Position numbers and translations under genes: made by a program
The notes under the pieces: generated by a model
Databases searched by the model: none
Told to the model about the DNA's origin: nothing
What the model saw: only the letters and a program-made list of their open reading frames with translations
Shown: piece by piece, positions 25,708 to 34,207 of the stretch
How the letters are laid out: each line of letters begins with the position of its first letter
Position numbering within the stretch: the first letter of the stretch is position 1
Origin: an uncultured Lachnospiraceae bacterium
Lineage (GTDB): Bacteria; Bacillota; Clostridia; Lachnospirales; Lachnospiraceae
Assembly: GCA_910579935.1 (NCBI GenBank)
Contig: CAJTVQ010000010.1
Span: 1 to 64,000 of the forward strand
Direction of reading: 5' to 3'
DNA length: 64,000 nt

Positions 25708-26592
25708 TTATATTTTTTTGTTTTTCTGCTTTTTATGTGTCAATATATTGCTCAGCCTGGCAAACTGTGACAGTGTAAGAGACTCTCCCCTGACCGTGGG
25801 CGCCAGCCCCATCTGTTCCAAAGCCTCTGCTGCCTCTTCTTTAGAAATCTGTAATTCTGCCGCATTGGCCAGTCCATTCACTAATGTTTTCCGCCTTTGA
25901 TTAAAAGAAGCACGTATTATGGAAAACATATACCGCTCGTCTTCTACGTCCACCGGGGCAGCCGCATGACGGGCGAGCCTGATCACAGCGCTTCCCACGT
26001 TTGGCTTTGGCATAAAACAGGCCGGAGAAACCTGCATGATGATTTCCGGTTTGGCATAATACTGCACTGCAAGCGAAAGCGCACCATAATCCTTTGTGCC
26101 GGGTCCTACCTGCATACGTTCCGCCACTTCCTTCTGCACCATAATGGTGACACAATCCAGGGGCACGCCGCTTTCAAACAGTCCCATGATGATCGGAGTC
26201 GTAATATAATACGGAAGATTCGCTACCACTTTGAGCGGTCTGCCCCCGTTCCTTTCTTCCGCAAGCCGGCCGATATCCACCTTCAGTATATCTTTATTGA
26301 TAATGGTCACATTATCATATGCAGACAATGTATCTTCCAAAATGGGAATAAGCGCCCTGTCAATTTCCACGGCCGTCACTTCCCGTGCACATTCAGCCAG
26401 ATACTGTGTCATGGTACCGATTCCGGGACCTATCTCCAGCACACAGTCCTCCTTGGAGATATCCGATGCCGCAATGATCTTTTCCAAAATATGGGTATCC
26501 ACCAAAAAGTTCTGTCCATACTTTTTTTGGAAAACAAAATTATACTTTTTCAATATCTGAATCGTACTGCCGGGAGTCCCTAAATATGCCAT
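25708..26592 (-). CDS. rsmA: 16S rRNA dimethyladenosine transferase
   Basis: A 294-residue rRNA methyltransferase (KsgA) that dimethylates two adjacent adenines of the 3' hairpin of 16S rRNA with S-adenosylmethionine. Motif I is VLEIGPGIGTMT, motif IV is NLPYYITTP, and the N-terminal KKYGQNFL is characteristic. The C-terminal helical domain is complete. It lies 68 bases after tatD on the same strand, a common pairing in Firmicutes. AGGAAGC sits before the ATG. Confidence 0.97.
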   Translation of the reverse strand: MAYLGTPGSTIQILKKYNFVFQKKYGQNFLVDTHILEKIIAASDISKEDCVLEIGPGIGTMTQYLAECAREVTAVEIDRALIPILEDTLSAYDNVTIINKDILKVDIGRLAEERNGGRPLKVVANLPYYITTPIIMGLFESGVPLDCVTIMVQKEVAERMQVGPGTKDYGALSLAVQYYAKPEIIMQVSPACFMPKPNVGSAVIRLARHAAAPVDVEDERYMFSIIRASFNQRRKTLVNGLANAAELQISKEEAAEALEQMGLAPTVRGESLTLSQFARLSNILTHKKQKNKKI

Positions 26593-26660
26593 GCTTCCTG
26601 CCCTTTCTATCCTGTCTGTCCTGCCTGTATTTCAATCTGTGCGCAATGCCCTGTCCACTT

Positions 26661-27428
26661 CTATGCAATTCCGAATAACCGCTTTGTATTCCGCAGCGCG
26701 GTTTCCGTTACTTCATCATAATCCAATCCCTTAATTTGTGCAATTTCTTTTGCTATAAGCGGCAGATACAGCGAAGAATTACGTTTACCCCTGTAAGGAA
26801 CCGGTGCCAGATAGGGACTGTCCGTTTCCAGCAGTATTTTCTCCATTGGAATATATTCGACCACTTCTTTTAATTTCCTTCCGTTCTGGAAAGTTATCAC
26901 ACCGCCGATACCGAAATAGAAATCCATTTCCAGGTATTCCCGTGCAATTTCCTTCCCATAAGAAAAACAATGGATCACGCCTCCCGCTTCACTGACGCCG
27001 ACCGACTTCACCATATCCAGCGTATCTCTTGCCGCATCTCTGGAATGGAGGATCACCGGCAGCTTCCTCTCCCCTGCCAGCTGCAGCTGTCTCGCGAACC
27101 ACTTTTTCTGTATTTCCTTATCAGGTTCCTTCCAATAATAATCCAGCCCGATTTCCCCCACCGCGGCTATTTTCGGATGCGCACAGTACTGCTCCAGCTG
27201 CGTAAAGTTTTCTTCCGTCAATTCCCCCGTATGCGAAGGATGCACTCCGGCAGCGCCATAAACAAAAGAATACTTTTCAATCAGCGCTATGGTATTCTTT
27301 GTTGTCTCGAGACTGGCTCCCACATTCATTACACCGCCGATTCCGTTTTCCTCCAAGCTGTTTAATAATATATCTCTGTCTTCGTCAAATGCCCGGTCAT
27401 CATAGTGTGCATGGCTTTCAAATATCAT
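26661..27428 (-). CDS. tatD: TatD family metal-dependent deoxyribonuclease
   Basis: A 255-residue TIM-barrel hydrolase. Metal-binding residues lie in ESHAHYDD, GEIGLDYYW, VILHSRDA, IHCFSYG and LETDSPYLAP, all intact. Length is normal. The family has 3'-5' exonuclease and other nuclease activity in DNA quality control. It stands upstream of rsmA on the same strand. Confidence 0.95.
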   Translation of the reverse strand: MIFESHAHYDDRAFDEDRDILLNSLEENGIGGVMNVGASLETTKNTIALIEKYSFVYGAAGVHPSHTGELTEENFTQLEQYCAHPKIAAVGEIGLDYYWKEPDKEIQKKWFARQLQLAGERKLPVILHSRDAARDTLDMVKSVGVSEAGGVIHCFSYGKEIAREYLEMDFYFGIGGVITFQNGRKLKEVVEYIPMEKILLETDSPYLAPVPYRGKRNSSLYLPLIAKEIAQIKGLDYDEVTETALRNTKRLFGIA

Positions 27429-27496
27429 ATCCTGCTTCTTTCTCTCCCCTGCTTTTTTATATTATTAATTTTTTTTAAATTTTTTTAAAAAAACTA

Positions 27497-27525
27497 TTGC
27501 AAACTCAAACACATTATACTATAAT
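27497..27525 (+). promoter_or_regulatory. Promoter of tRNA-Lys
   Basis: TTGCAA (27497-27502) and TATAAT (27520-27525) are 17 bases apart, pointing at the tRNA at 27574. Between them and the tRNA, CAAATGA and TCATTTG (27539-27545 and 27551-27557) form a 7-5-7 inverted repeat of unknown role. Confidence 0.82.
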
Positions 27526-27573
27526 AACACTTGCGTTGCAAATGAGATATTCATTTGTTCCGCAGAAATAAAT

Positions 27574-27646
27574 GCGCTGCTAGCTCAGTTGGTAGAGCAC
27601 CTGACTCTTAATCAGGGTGTCCAGGGTTCGAGCCCCTGGCGGCGCA
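27574..27646 (+). tRNA. tRNA-Lys (anticodon CUU)
   Basis: A full cloverleaf: acceptor GCGCTGC pairs with GCGGCGC (one G-U), D arm GCTC/GAGC, anticodon arm CCTGA-CTCTTAA-TCAGG giving CTT, T arm CAGGG-TTCGAGC-CCCTG, then discriminator A. CCA is not encoded. Confidence 0.95.
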
Positions 27647-27650
27647 CGTG

Positions 27651-27700
27651 AAGTACTGATTTTGTGACCGAAGCGTCATGGGGTCGGTACTTTTTATTTT
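27651..27700 (+). terminator. Intrinsic terminator after tRNA-Lys
   Basis: An imperfect stem pairs AAGTAC and GACC with GGTC and GTACTT, followed by TTTTTATTTT. It begins four bases after the tRNA. Confidence 0.68.
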
Positions 27701-27721
27701 ACCCGTTACGGAGGATTAATT

Positions 27722-28132
27722 ATGGAAATATGTCTCAGATCCGCAGAAAATGACCGGATTTTGGGAGAGGCCATCATAGTAAAAAACGGAGGCATAGCAC
27801 TTTTGGACTATTTCGCCGTTTCTTTTGGCTTCCGCGGCAGCGGCATAGGTTCCCAAGCCTTAAACTTATTGCAGCAGCACTATGGAAACTACCGCTTTAT
27901 GCTGGAAATTGAAAGCACCGTCCATCCGGCTCCCGACTCAGGGCAGCGGTTAAACCGCAAAAATTTTTATCTGCGCGGCGGCATGGGATGCATGAATTAT
28001 CTGGTCTCTCTCTTCGGGGTTGAAATGGAAATTATGACTTACGGATGCGAGGTATCCTTTGAAGAATACCGCGCTCTCTATGAAAACACTTTTGGCCGCT
28101 ATGCGACAGGACGCATTGCCAAAATACAATAG
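27722..28132 (+). CDS. GNAT-type N-acetyltransferase
   Basis: A 136-residue cytoplasmic protein. The acetyl-CoA-binding loop motif appears as GFRGSGIGSQAL, followed by a long helix; the flanking LDYFAVSFGFRG strand fits motif A of the GNAT fold. The N-terminal part is shorter than in many GNATs. GGAGG lies 9 bases before the ATG. Substrate unknown. It follows tRNA-Lys, separated by a terminator, and converges with the NYN gene. Confidence 0.7.
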   Translation: MEICLRSAENDRILGEAIIVKNGGIALLDYFAVSFGFRGSGIGSQALNLLQQHYGNYRFMLEIESTVHPAPDSGQRLNRKNFYLRGGMGCMNYLVSLFGVEMEIMTYGCEVSFEEYRALYENTFGRYATGRIAKIQ

Positions 28133-28215
28133 ATGAAATGCAGCAGGTGAAGATTACGGTCCGCATCAAGACGGCAGTGCAGCCGCCAGAAACGGAAAAC
28201 CGGTTCCCGTAGCCT

Positions 28216-29031
28216 TCACTTCTTTCCTTTAATTTTAAATTTCACAATATTCTGCTCCTGCTCACAGTCCAGTATATTTAACGAGTTAATAAAAGAAGAA
28301 AATTTGGAATGCCCGAAATTGCGGACATCAAAATCCGGAAATCTCTTTCCCAACTGGTTGCGCAGCTCTGCCGACAAAATCCACTCGTCATCATCCGAAC
28401 ACTCCTCCACAAGTGAAAGAATTGCCCGTTTGATCATCTTCAGATCCGTCTGGGGTTTTAACTCTTCTTTTCTCTTTTTCGTTACGACTGCAGCTGCCGC
28501 TTTTGTCCCTTTCTTCGCCTTCGTGGTTCTTGACGCCGTTTTCGCCGCCGTCACTTCTTCTTTTCTGACAATACTGTCATCTTCCTGTTCCTTCGACCGG
28601 AAAATAATATCCAGATATTTAAACTGGTTACACGCAGAAATAAATGGCTTGGGCGTCTTGCTTTCCCCCATGCCGATCACCTGCATACCCGCTTCCTTCA
28701 GCCTTGCCACCAGACGGGTAAAATCACTGTCAGAGGAAGCAATACAGAAGCCGTCTACCGTACCGGAATATAAAATATCCATGGCATCGATGATCATGGC
28801 GGAATCCGTAGCATTTTTTCCCGTGGTATAGCTGTACTGCTGAATCGGTGTAATGGAATTGTCCAAAAGTACGTTCTTCCACGAACCAAGGCGGGTATTG
28901 GTCCAGTCCCCGTATATTCTCTTATAAGTGGCAATACCGCTCTTTGCCGTCTCTTCCATGATAATACTCACATATTTATCCGAAATATTATCCGCATCAA
29001 TAAGTATCGCAAACTTTAAATCTTTATTCAT
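28216..29031 (-). CDS. NYN domain protein with C-terminal OST-HTH/LOTUS domain
   Basis: A 271-residue protein. Residues 1 to about 140 form the NYN (PIN-like) nuclease fold: FAILIDADNIS with its metal-binding Asp, then KNATDSAMIIDAMD and IASSDSDFTRL carrying the other acidic residues. A Lys/Ala/Thr-rich linker (about 155-190) leads to a LOTUS-like winged helix (DEWILSAELRNQLGKRFPDF). Such proteins are putative RNases acting in RNA turnover. No partner gene is evident. Confidence 0.88.
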   Translation of the reverse strand: MNKDLKFAILIDADNISDKYVSIIMEETAKSGIATYKRIYGDWTNTRLGSWKNVLLDNSITPIQQYSYTTGKNATDSAMIIDAMDILYSGTVDGFCIASSDSDFTRLVARLKEAGMQVIGMGESKTPKPFISACNQFKYLDIIFRSKEQEDDSIVRKEEVTAAKTASRTTKAKKGTKAAAAVVTKKRKEELKPQTDLKMIKRAILSLVEECSDDDEWILSAELRNQLGKRFPDFDVRNFGHSKFSSFINSLNILDCEQEQNIVKFKIKGKK

Positions 29032-29203
29032 CTGAAAACCATGCCTTTCCTGCTTCGGACGCAGCCGCCAAAACCACCGGCATACGCCAACTCCCCATTT
29101 TCCGAGATGGTAACCGCTCCAATATCTTTACCGCTACCTGAAATTACCATTTCCTATATCTATCATATCGTAAAATTGTCACAATGAAAAGCATGAATTT
29201 ATT

Positions 29204-30532
29204 CTAAACTTCCAAATCGACCTGCGCCGGATTATCCATCAACTTCCCGTTACTGTCAAACCGTGACCCATGGCAGGGGCAGTCCCAGCTCAATTCATCA
29301 GGGTTCCATTCCAGCGCACACCCCATATGGGGACAGCGGGGCGTTGCCGTAAACAGCCCTTTCCCCAATCCCTTCGCCGACTCCATCCCCTCCTCCGCCA
29401 GCTTCCCCGCCGAAGCCTGCAGATTCAGTCTCTGCGGCGTGAAAACTTCTTCAAAACGGCTCTTTCCCTCCGTAATCAGCTCACGGATGAGCATTGCCGC
29501 CGCCATGGCGCTGGTCATACCCCATTTCCGGAATCCGGTGGCAACATACCAATCAGGATATTCTGCCGAATACCGTCCGATATAGGGGATATCGTCCACG
29601 GGCATACAGTCCTGCGCCGACCAGCGGGTCACTTCCCTGCACCCCGGAAACATCTTCTCAGCTGCCATCCGGAGATCCCGGTACTTCCCGCCGCCCTTGT
29701 TTTCCCCGGTACGGTGGCTGCCGCCTCCCAGCAGCAGAACATCGCCACTCTTACGGAAAGACAGACCATCCCGATCGATGCCGTAATACATATTGTCCAT
29801 CTGCCTGGTATTCTGCAATGCCAGCACATAACTCCTCTCCTGATGCATCCGCAGAAAATAGAACCCCGGAATATTAATAAACGGATAATGGGTGGCAAAT
29901 ACAATATGTTCTGCTTCTACCCTGTAATCCTCCGTGATCAATTCATGCCCCTTTACATCCACTACCCTCGTGTTTTCATACACCGTCAGCCCTTCCGCAA
30001 TTTTTTTCAGAAAAAGCAGGGGATGGAATACCGCCTGATCATAATAACACAATGCCCCTTTTACCTGAAAAGGAAGTTCTGTCTTTGTCGTATATTCAGC
30101 GCATATCCCCAGACTTCTGGCCGCTGCTTCCTCCTTCTGCAATGCCTCCCCGTCTTTCATCGTATATAAACAGGCATTGCAGTTTCGAAAGAAACAGTCC
30201 ATATTTTCTTCTTCCGCCATTCTCCTGTACTGACCGATGGCGGCACGGTTTGCTTCCACATACAATCCTGCCCGCTCTTTTCCCACTTTTTCTATCAGCT
30301 TATGGTAAATGAGTCCATGCTGCAACGTAATTTTTGCCGTGGTATTCTTCGTCTGCCCGCCAAACAGCCGGTCTGCTTCCAGCACTACCGTTTCGATCCC
30401 CGACTGTTTCAGAAAATGAGCCGTTAATACCCCGGCAATTCCGCCTCCTATCACCGCCGTGTCCACTGACAGGTTTTTCTTCAGCGGCTGCCGCTCATCT
30501 GTTTCCGTCGTCATTGTCCAAATAGAATTCAT
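29204..30532 (-). CDS. FAD-dependent oxidoreductase (DAO type) with C-terminal Rieske domain
   Basis: A 442-residue protein. An N-terminal DAO-type FAD fold has the dinucleotide motif VIGGGIAGVLTAHFL. The C-terminal part carries a Rieske [2Fe-2S] site, CPHMGC and CPCHGS, with both Cys-His pairs intact. I start at ATG 30532 (GAGGGTG upstream); the 46 additional residues of the open frame lack homology and a site. It sits 145 bases behind the Fur-type gene on the same strand. The reaction is unknown; the Rieske centre probably moves electrons to or from the flavin. Confidence 0.87.
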   Translation of the reverse strand: MNSIWTMTTETDERQPLKKNLSVDTAVIGGGIAGVLTAHFLKQSGIETVVLEADRLFGGQTKNTTAKITLQHGLIYHKLIEKVGKERAGLYVEANRAAIGQYRRMAEEENMDCFFRNCNACLYTMKDGEALQKEEAAARSLGICAEYTTKTELPFQVKGALCYYDQAVFHPLLFLKKIAEGLTVYENTRVVDVKGHELITEDYRVEAEHIVFATHYPFINIPGFYFLRMHQERSYVLALQNTRQMDNMYYGIDRDGLSFRKSGDVLLLGGGSHRTGENKGGGKYRDLRMAAEKMFPGCREVTRWSAQDCMPVDDIPYIGRYSAEYPDWYVATGFRKWGMTSAMAAAMLIRELITEGKSRFEEVFTPQRLNLQASAGKLAEEGMESAKGLGKGLFTATPRCPHMGCALEWNPDELSWDCPCHGSRFDSNGKLMDNPAQVDLEV

Positions 30533-30677
30533 TGTCACACCCTCTTTTCTATCAAAAGTATAGACGGAAACCGTACATTCTATACGATAAGCAGTCTCAC
30601 TTATATGGAACGACACTTTTCCTTCTTCCATTTCCGGCAGGGAAATTTTTATTTCAGTACCGACCGGCATAGTGTCA

Positions 30678-31118
30678 TCATGGAACTTCCCGTTCTAAAC
30701 GACAGCCCTTGCAATAGCCGTACAATTCCAGTCTATGACCGGTAACCGTGAAATTCTCCGCTGCGTCTATTTTCATGTGTTCAAACGGACAGTTCTTTAA
30801 CGGTATCAGTTTATGGCATTTCAAACAGACCGCATAGTGCCTGTGCTGTCCCTGACACCATTCATAATAAGACATATCGCTGCCTGTCAGCGATGTTTTT
30901 ACCACATATCCCTTTTCTTCAAACACCGCCAGGGAACGGTACACGGTGGATATGGCAAAACCGGCATCCGGCATCGTCTTAAGGAGACAACTGTAAATAT
31001 CCACTGCACTCACCGGCTCCAAAGCAGAGGTTAAGATCCGGAATATCTCTTCCCTCTGCTTTGTTTTCTTAATATCAACCGGAAACTGTTCTTCCCCGTT
31101 ATGACCATGACTGCTCAT
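30678..31118 (-). CDS. Fur/PerR/Zur-family metalloregulator
   Basis: A 146-residue repressor. The N-terminal winged helix covers AVDIYSCLLKTMPDAGFAIS (approximately the recognition part), then the dimerisation domain has HRHYAVCLKCHKLIPLKNC and the C-terminal CKGC, giving two CxxC zinc sites. Whether it senses iron, zinc, manganese or peroxide is not decidable here. It lies 60 bases after the putative manganese transporter, whose promoter carries a candidate Fur-type box, so self-linked regulation is likely. Confidence 0.9.
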   Translation of the reverse strand: MSSHGHNGEEQFPVDIKKTKQREEIFRILTSALEPVSAVDIYSCLLKTMPDAGFAISTVYRSLAVFEEKGYVVKTSLTGSDMSYYEWCQGQHRHYAVCLKCHKLIPLKNCPFEHMKIDAAENFTVTGHRLELYGYCKGCRLEREVP

Positions 31119-31178
31119 TGCCTCTTCATCTTCCTTCCGTAAAATCTCTCTAAAATAACCGTTTTTCCGTAAAACCGA

Positions 31179-32063
31179 TCACAACCATGCCGCAATTCCG
31201 CCAAAGTCCAGCAGCACACCGGCTGTTACACCGATTACATACACCAAAAGCAGAATCCCCGCATTTTCCTTTCTATGATCGTTTACCCGGAACAATACCA
31301 AAAGTCCTGCGCCGCTCCCTGCAAGCAGCCCTGACATCATCACACCCAGACTCATGAATCCCTCCAGATAAAGCTGTGTAATGACAACCGATGCCGCGCA
31401 ATTGGGGATCAATCCCACCAGTCCCGCTATCAAATGCCCCATTACCGGCTTCTCCAGGATCAAACCGGCCAAAAAATCTTCCCCTGCCATTTCAATCACC
31501 AGGTTAAGGACAAATGAGAACAACAGAATAAACAGAAAAATCTGGAAGGCATGCAGCAATGCCGGCCTCACGATATCCATTCCCCGAACGGGCCGGCCAT
31601 CCGTATGCACATGCCCCATGTCTGTCTTTTGACGCATATGGCGAAAATGTTCTGTCCCCCCTTTTCTGCGGACAAACAGATCCACAAGAAAACCGGCTGT
31701 CATGCCAATGAATGCCTTTACCGCCAGCAATTTCAAAATGACACCGATATCCGCCTGTTCCGATATCAGAATCGGCAGCATTTCATCCGATGTGGAAAGA
31801 AACACTGCCACCAGAGTTCCCACGGTTATCATTCCGCCTGCAAACAGACCGGAAGCTGCCGCTGAAAAACCGCACTGCGGAAATACTCCGAACACTGCTC
31901 CTAGCACCGGACCGAAATGTCCCGATTTCTCAATCGCCGCTTTCGTCTTTTCCCCCATTTTATACTCCATATATTCCATGACAGCATAAGTAAGAAACAA
32001 AAAAGGCAGCAATCTTAAAGCATCTATTAATGAATCCAAAATAATTTCTGATATATCCGGCAT
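31179..32063 (-). CDS. Putative manganese/metal transporter (ArsP_2-like)
   Basis: A 294-residue integral membrane protein with about eight to nine helices in two similar halves. The first half has GVFPQCGFSAAASGLFAGG and the second GLIPNCAASVVITQLYLEGF, matching the permease group usually labelled putative manganese transporter or ArsP_2. A hydrophilic His-rich loop (about 148-160, EHFRHMRQKTDMGHVHTDG) may bind metal. It is followed by the Fur-type regulator and has its own promoter and box at 32075-32133. Direction and metal are inferred. Confidence 0.75.
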   Translation of the reverse strand: MPDISEIILDSLIDALRLLPFLFLTYAVMEYMEYKMGEKTKAAIEKSGHFGPVLGAVFGVFPQCGFSAAASGLFAGGMITVGTLVAVFLSTSDEMLPILISEQADIGVILKLLAVKAFIGMTAGFLVDLFVRRKGGTEHFRHMRQKTDMGHVHTDGRPVRGMDIVRPALLHAFQIFLFILLFSFVLNLVIEMAGEDFLAGLILEKPVMGHLIAGLVGLIPNCAASVVITQLYLEGFMSLGVMMSGLLAGSGAGLLVLFRVNDHRKENAGILLLVYVIGVTAGVLLDFGGIAAWL

Positions 32064-32074
32064 GAAAACCTCCC

Positions 32075-32133
32075 TTGCGATTGCAACTCATTCGCAGCAA
32101 GATTCATCATACCATATCCCCTCTGTTTGTCAA
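32075..32133 (-). promoter_or_regulatory. Promoter and candidate Fur-type operator of the metal transporter
   Basis: On the minus strand TTGACA (32128-32133) and TATGAT (32106-32111) are 16 bases apart. Just downstream, covering the start of transcription at 32075-32100, the sequence TGCGAAT-G-AGTTGCA forms an imperfect 7-1-7 inverted repeat (5 of 7), flanked by further TTGC/GCAA repeats. The shape is that of a Fur-family box, and a Fur-family gene is second in the operon. Confidence 0.62.
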
Positions 32134-32137
32134 CTCT

Positions 32138-33049
32138 TTATTTTAAGTCCTTTTCATTTATAAACACGCCCTTCAGCCGTTCCATTCCAAAGCGTTTTGT
32201 AAACCACTCACATTTACACAGAAACAAATAATAAATATTCAGCCCGCATCCATGTATGGTTTCAAAATTCCCCTGCCCTTTGGACACAATGACATCTGCT
32301 GCCCGAATCGCTCCCAAAGCCTCATCAGACAGCAGACTGAGCTGGGTTCCCCCCACTCCGTTGCCGTTCCCGATCACCTTCACCATTTCTGTCAGCCCCA
32401 CTTCCTCCGCATCCTGAAGCACCGCGTCGTTCAATGCCGGCATCCCTCTTACGATCACGGTGATATGGACCTGCGGGTACTGTTCCTGCAAAATCCTGAT
32501 CAGAAGTTTATCTGCTACGATTTCACCGCAGTTATCCGCCAGATACACTACCTCATCCGCTGTCTCCAAATCTTTCTGCAGCATTTGGAACGTACCTTCA
32601 TCCAGTTTTTCCTCCCTGGCTCCCTCCAGAAGTTCTGTCAGCGTTTCTTTTTCTACATGGTTCGCTGCACCGTAATCGATATAATTTGCCGTTCTCGCAT
32701 AATTAAGGGCATTTAACAATACTTTTTCCTTACTTCCTCCCAAACGGATACCTTTTTCCAGTTCCGGTTCCAATTCCAGCATCAGCACATTAAATTCTTT
32801 TTTCTCCCGCTCATAACCGGGAAGCTCCCCAAAGTAACGCCTGTAAATCTTATTCATCTCATACACCAGATACGGGGCCGTGGCATCTTCTGCTGACGAA
32901 GCGATCACTCCCGCAGCCTCCTTCAGGTAGGCAGCCTTCTTATCCTCGTTTTCTATTCCCCTGATCCTCTCTTCCTGTTTATCCATCAGACATCTGATAC
33001 ACATCGCACTTATATTCATTAAATCCATCCTCACATTTCCGTTCTTCAT
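32138..33049 (-). CDS. DUF89/ARMT1-type damage-control phosphatase
   Basis: A 303-residue protein of the DUF89 metal-dependent phosphatase group that is thought to remove damaged or excess phosphometabolites. The signature blocks are visible: VVYLADNCGEIVADKLL (metal Asp/Asn), IVRGMPALNDA and KGQGNFETI. The N-terminal Cys-rich ISAMCIRCLMDKQEE is common in the bacterial subgroup. It precedes the metal transporter on the same strand but that gene has its own promoter, so co-transcription is not assured. Confidence 0.86.
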   Translation of the reverse strand: MKNGNVRMDLMNISAMCIRCLMDKQEERIRGIENEDKKAAYLKEAAGVIASSAEDATAPYLVYEMNKIYRRYFGELPGYEREKKEFNVLMLELEPELEKGIRLGGSKEKVLLNALNYARTANYIDYGAANHVEKETLTELLEGAREEKLDEGTFQMLQKDLETADEVVYLADNCGEIVADKLLIRILQEQYPQVHITVIVRGMPALNDAVLQDAEEVGLTEMVKVIGNGNGVGGTQLSLLSDEALGAIRAADVIVSKGQGNFETIHGCGLNIYYLFLCKCEWFTKRFGMERLKGVFINEKDLK

Positions 33050-33131
33050 TGTTACTCCTGATATATAAAGAGTACCGTCACTGAAGCTGCATTGTCAATA
33101 AAACTATTGCGCAATCTGTTTTATTTTAAAA

Positions 33132-33197
33132 ATGTAAAATGTGCTTGACATTTTATGTAAAGCAAACTATACTAAAAATGTAAAGCGCGCTATACAT
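33132..33197 (+). promoter_or_regulatory. Promoter with paired operators for the XRE regulator
   Basis: TTGACA (33145-33150) and TATACT (33168-33173) are 17 bases apart. One inverted repeat (ATGTAAAATGTG and GACATTTTATGT, 9 of 12 paired) spans the -35 box at 33132-33158. A second, ATGTAAAGCG/CGCTATACAT at 33178-33197, is a 20-bp palindrome with one mismatch just past the -10 box. A third ATGTAAAGC half-site lies in the spacer at 33155-33163. The arrangement fits self-repression by the HTH protein that follows. Confidence 0.72.
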
Positions 33198-33228
33198 TTA
33201 AAGATATACCGATTAAGGATGTGATAAT

Positions 33229-33438
33229 TTGCAAAACAAAATACAGGAATTGAGAAAAAGCCGGAAAGTTACGCAAAATGAACTTGCAGATGCTGTCAAT
33301 GTAACCAGGCAGACCATCATTTCATTGGAAAACGGAAAATATAATGCTTCCTTGATTCTTGCCCACAAAATCGCCCGGTATTTTGGGATAACCATTGAAG
33401 AAATTTTTATTTTTAATGAGGAGGATGAAAACTTATGA
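33229..33438 (+). CDS. Small XRE-family HTH regulator
   Basis: A 69-residue Cro/CI-type DNA-binding protein. The five-helix HTH includes VTQNELADAVNVTRQTIISLENGKYNASL. The start is TTG at 33229, preceded by AAGGATG. The gene overlaps the next by four bases (ATGA), a pair typical of YgzD-like regulators with a membrane protein. The palindromic operators before it suggest self-control. Confidence 0.9.
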   Translation: MQNKIQELRKSRKVTQNELADAVNVTRQTIISLENGKYNASLILAHKIARYFGITIEEIFIFNEEDENL

Positions 33439-33917
33439 TATGCTTATTTGAAAACGCTTCAAACATAAAAACAAATGACGATTTCCGCAAAGTCATAAAA
33501 CGGAAAAATAAAATTATGCTGATGCTGATCATAATCGGAGGTATTACCATACTGGCTGCAGGCCTCGCCGCTTTAACCGGATTATTGGATTCCGATTCCT
33601 ATTTATGCGGTTTATATTTCGGCCTGGGAACCGGTCTGATCCTCGCCGGTATCATGAAACTGCTGCAGCACAAAAAAATTCTTTATAACGAAGAACTTTT
33701 GAAACGGGAGCGCCTGAAATATACGGACGAACGAAACCAGGCCATCGCCGGCAAGGCTGTACAGACTTCCCTCTTCATCCTCCTGTTCCTCGTTTATATG
33801 GGTATGCTGATCGGTGTCTTTTACAGCAGAACCATCTTTTATTGCTATTGGTCAGTGATCATAGCATTCCTGCTTCTTTATAGCATCTGTACAAAATATT
33901 ACACTCACAAAATGTAA
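33435..33917 (+). CDS. Four-helix membrane protein paired with an XRE regulator
   Basis: A 160-residue protein with two pairs of membrane helices (about 27-47, 55-75, 108-128 and 133-155). A charged cytoplasmic loop (HKKILYNEELLKRERLKYTDERNQ) holds the YTDERN-like sequence common to the DUF2178/DUF3796-type partners of such regulators. Function is unknown. It is translationally coupled to the regulator through an ATGA overlap. Confidence 0.78.
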   Translation: MICLFENASNIKTNDDFRKVIKRKNKIMLMLIIIGGITILAAGLAALTGLLDSDSYLCGLYFGLGTGLILAGIMKLLQHKKILYNEELLKRERLKYTDERNQAIAGKAVQTSLFILLFLVYMGMLIGVFYSRTIFYCYWSVIIAFLLLYSICTKYYTHKM

Positions 33918-33943
33918 CCCGTCATATACTGATAAGTAACAGG

Positions 33944-33982
33944 GTAAAAGGAAAGGATCCGAACAGAATCCCTTCCTTTTAC
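33944..33982. terminator. Bidirectional intrinsic terminator
   Basis: A 15-bp stem with one mismatch: GTAAAAGGAAAGGAT and ATCCCTTCCTTTTAC, loop nine bases, between convergent genes ending at 33917 and 33989. The stem's A/T ends give short T runs for both strands. Confidence 0.75.
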
Positions 33983-33988
33983 GTTCCG

Positions 33989-34207
33989 TCAGCCTATATC
34001 CGATCCGAAAAAGCTGCTCAGTATATCATCATCGTCTGCTGCCAGCGAACTGACAATGCGGTCCATTTCCCTTTTGGATTTCGCATCCCTGCTTTTAGCA
34101 ATCGCTTTTTCCTTCTCCGCTTCTGTCATATGGGAGAAATTATCCATTGCTTTTTGGTTCATGGCAAGAGAAAGACCAAGGCCGATGGGAAACTGTTGAT
34201 TATCCAT
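33989..34207 (-). CDS. Small conserved-looking hypothetical protein
   Basis: A 72-residue acidic, soluble protein with a helical middle (MTEAEKEKAIAKSRDAKSKREMDR) and a C-terminal LAADDDDILSSFFGSDIG. I do not recognise the family with certainty; similar small proteins occur in Lachnospiraceae. AGGAGAGTT precedes the ATG, so translation is credible. Nothing in its surroundings hints at a function. Confidence 0.65.
   Translation of the reverse strand: MDNQQFPIGLGLSLAMNQKAMDNFSHMTEAEKEKAIAKSRDAKSKREMDRIVSSLAADDDDILSSFFGSDIG

Noticed and set aside
27539..27557. Fur-type box before tRNA-Lys
   Set aside because: A 7-5-7 repeat exists but the spacing is wrong for Fur and a tRNA is an unlikely target; kept only as a note.
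29270..30169. 299-codon plus-strand frame opposite the Rieske oxidoreductase
   Set aside because: Composition of a shadow frame; the minus-strand gene has a complete FAD and Rieske signature.
30533..30670. Additional 46 N-terminal residues of the Rieske oxidoreductase
   Set aside because: No ribosome site at the upstream ATG; the residues are unlike the FAD fold, and GAGGGTG marks the ATG at 30532.
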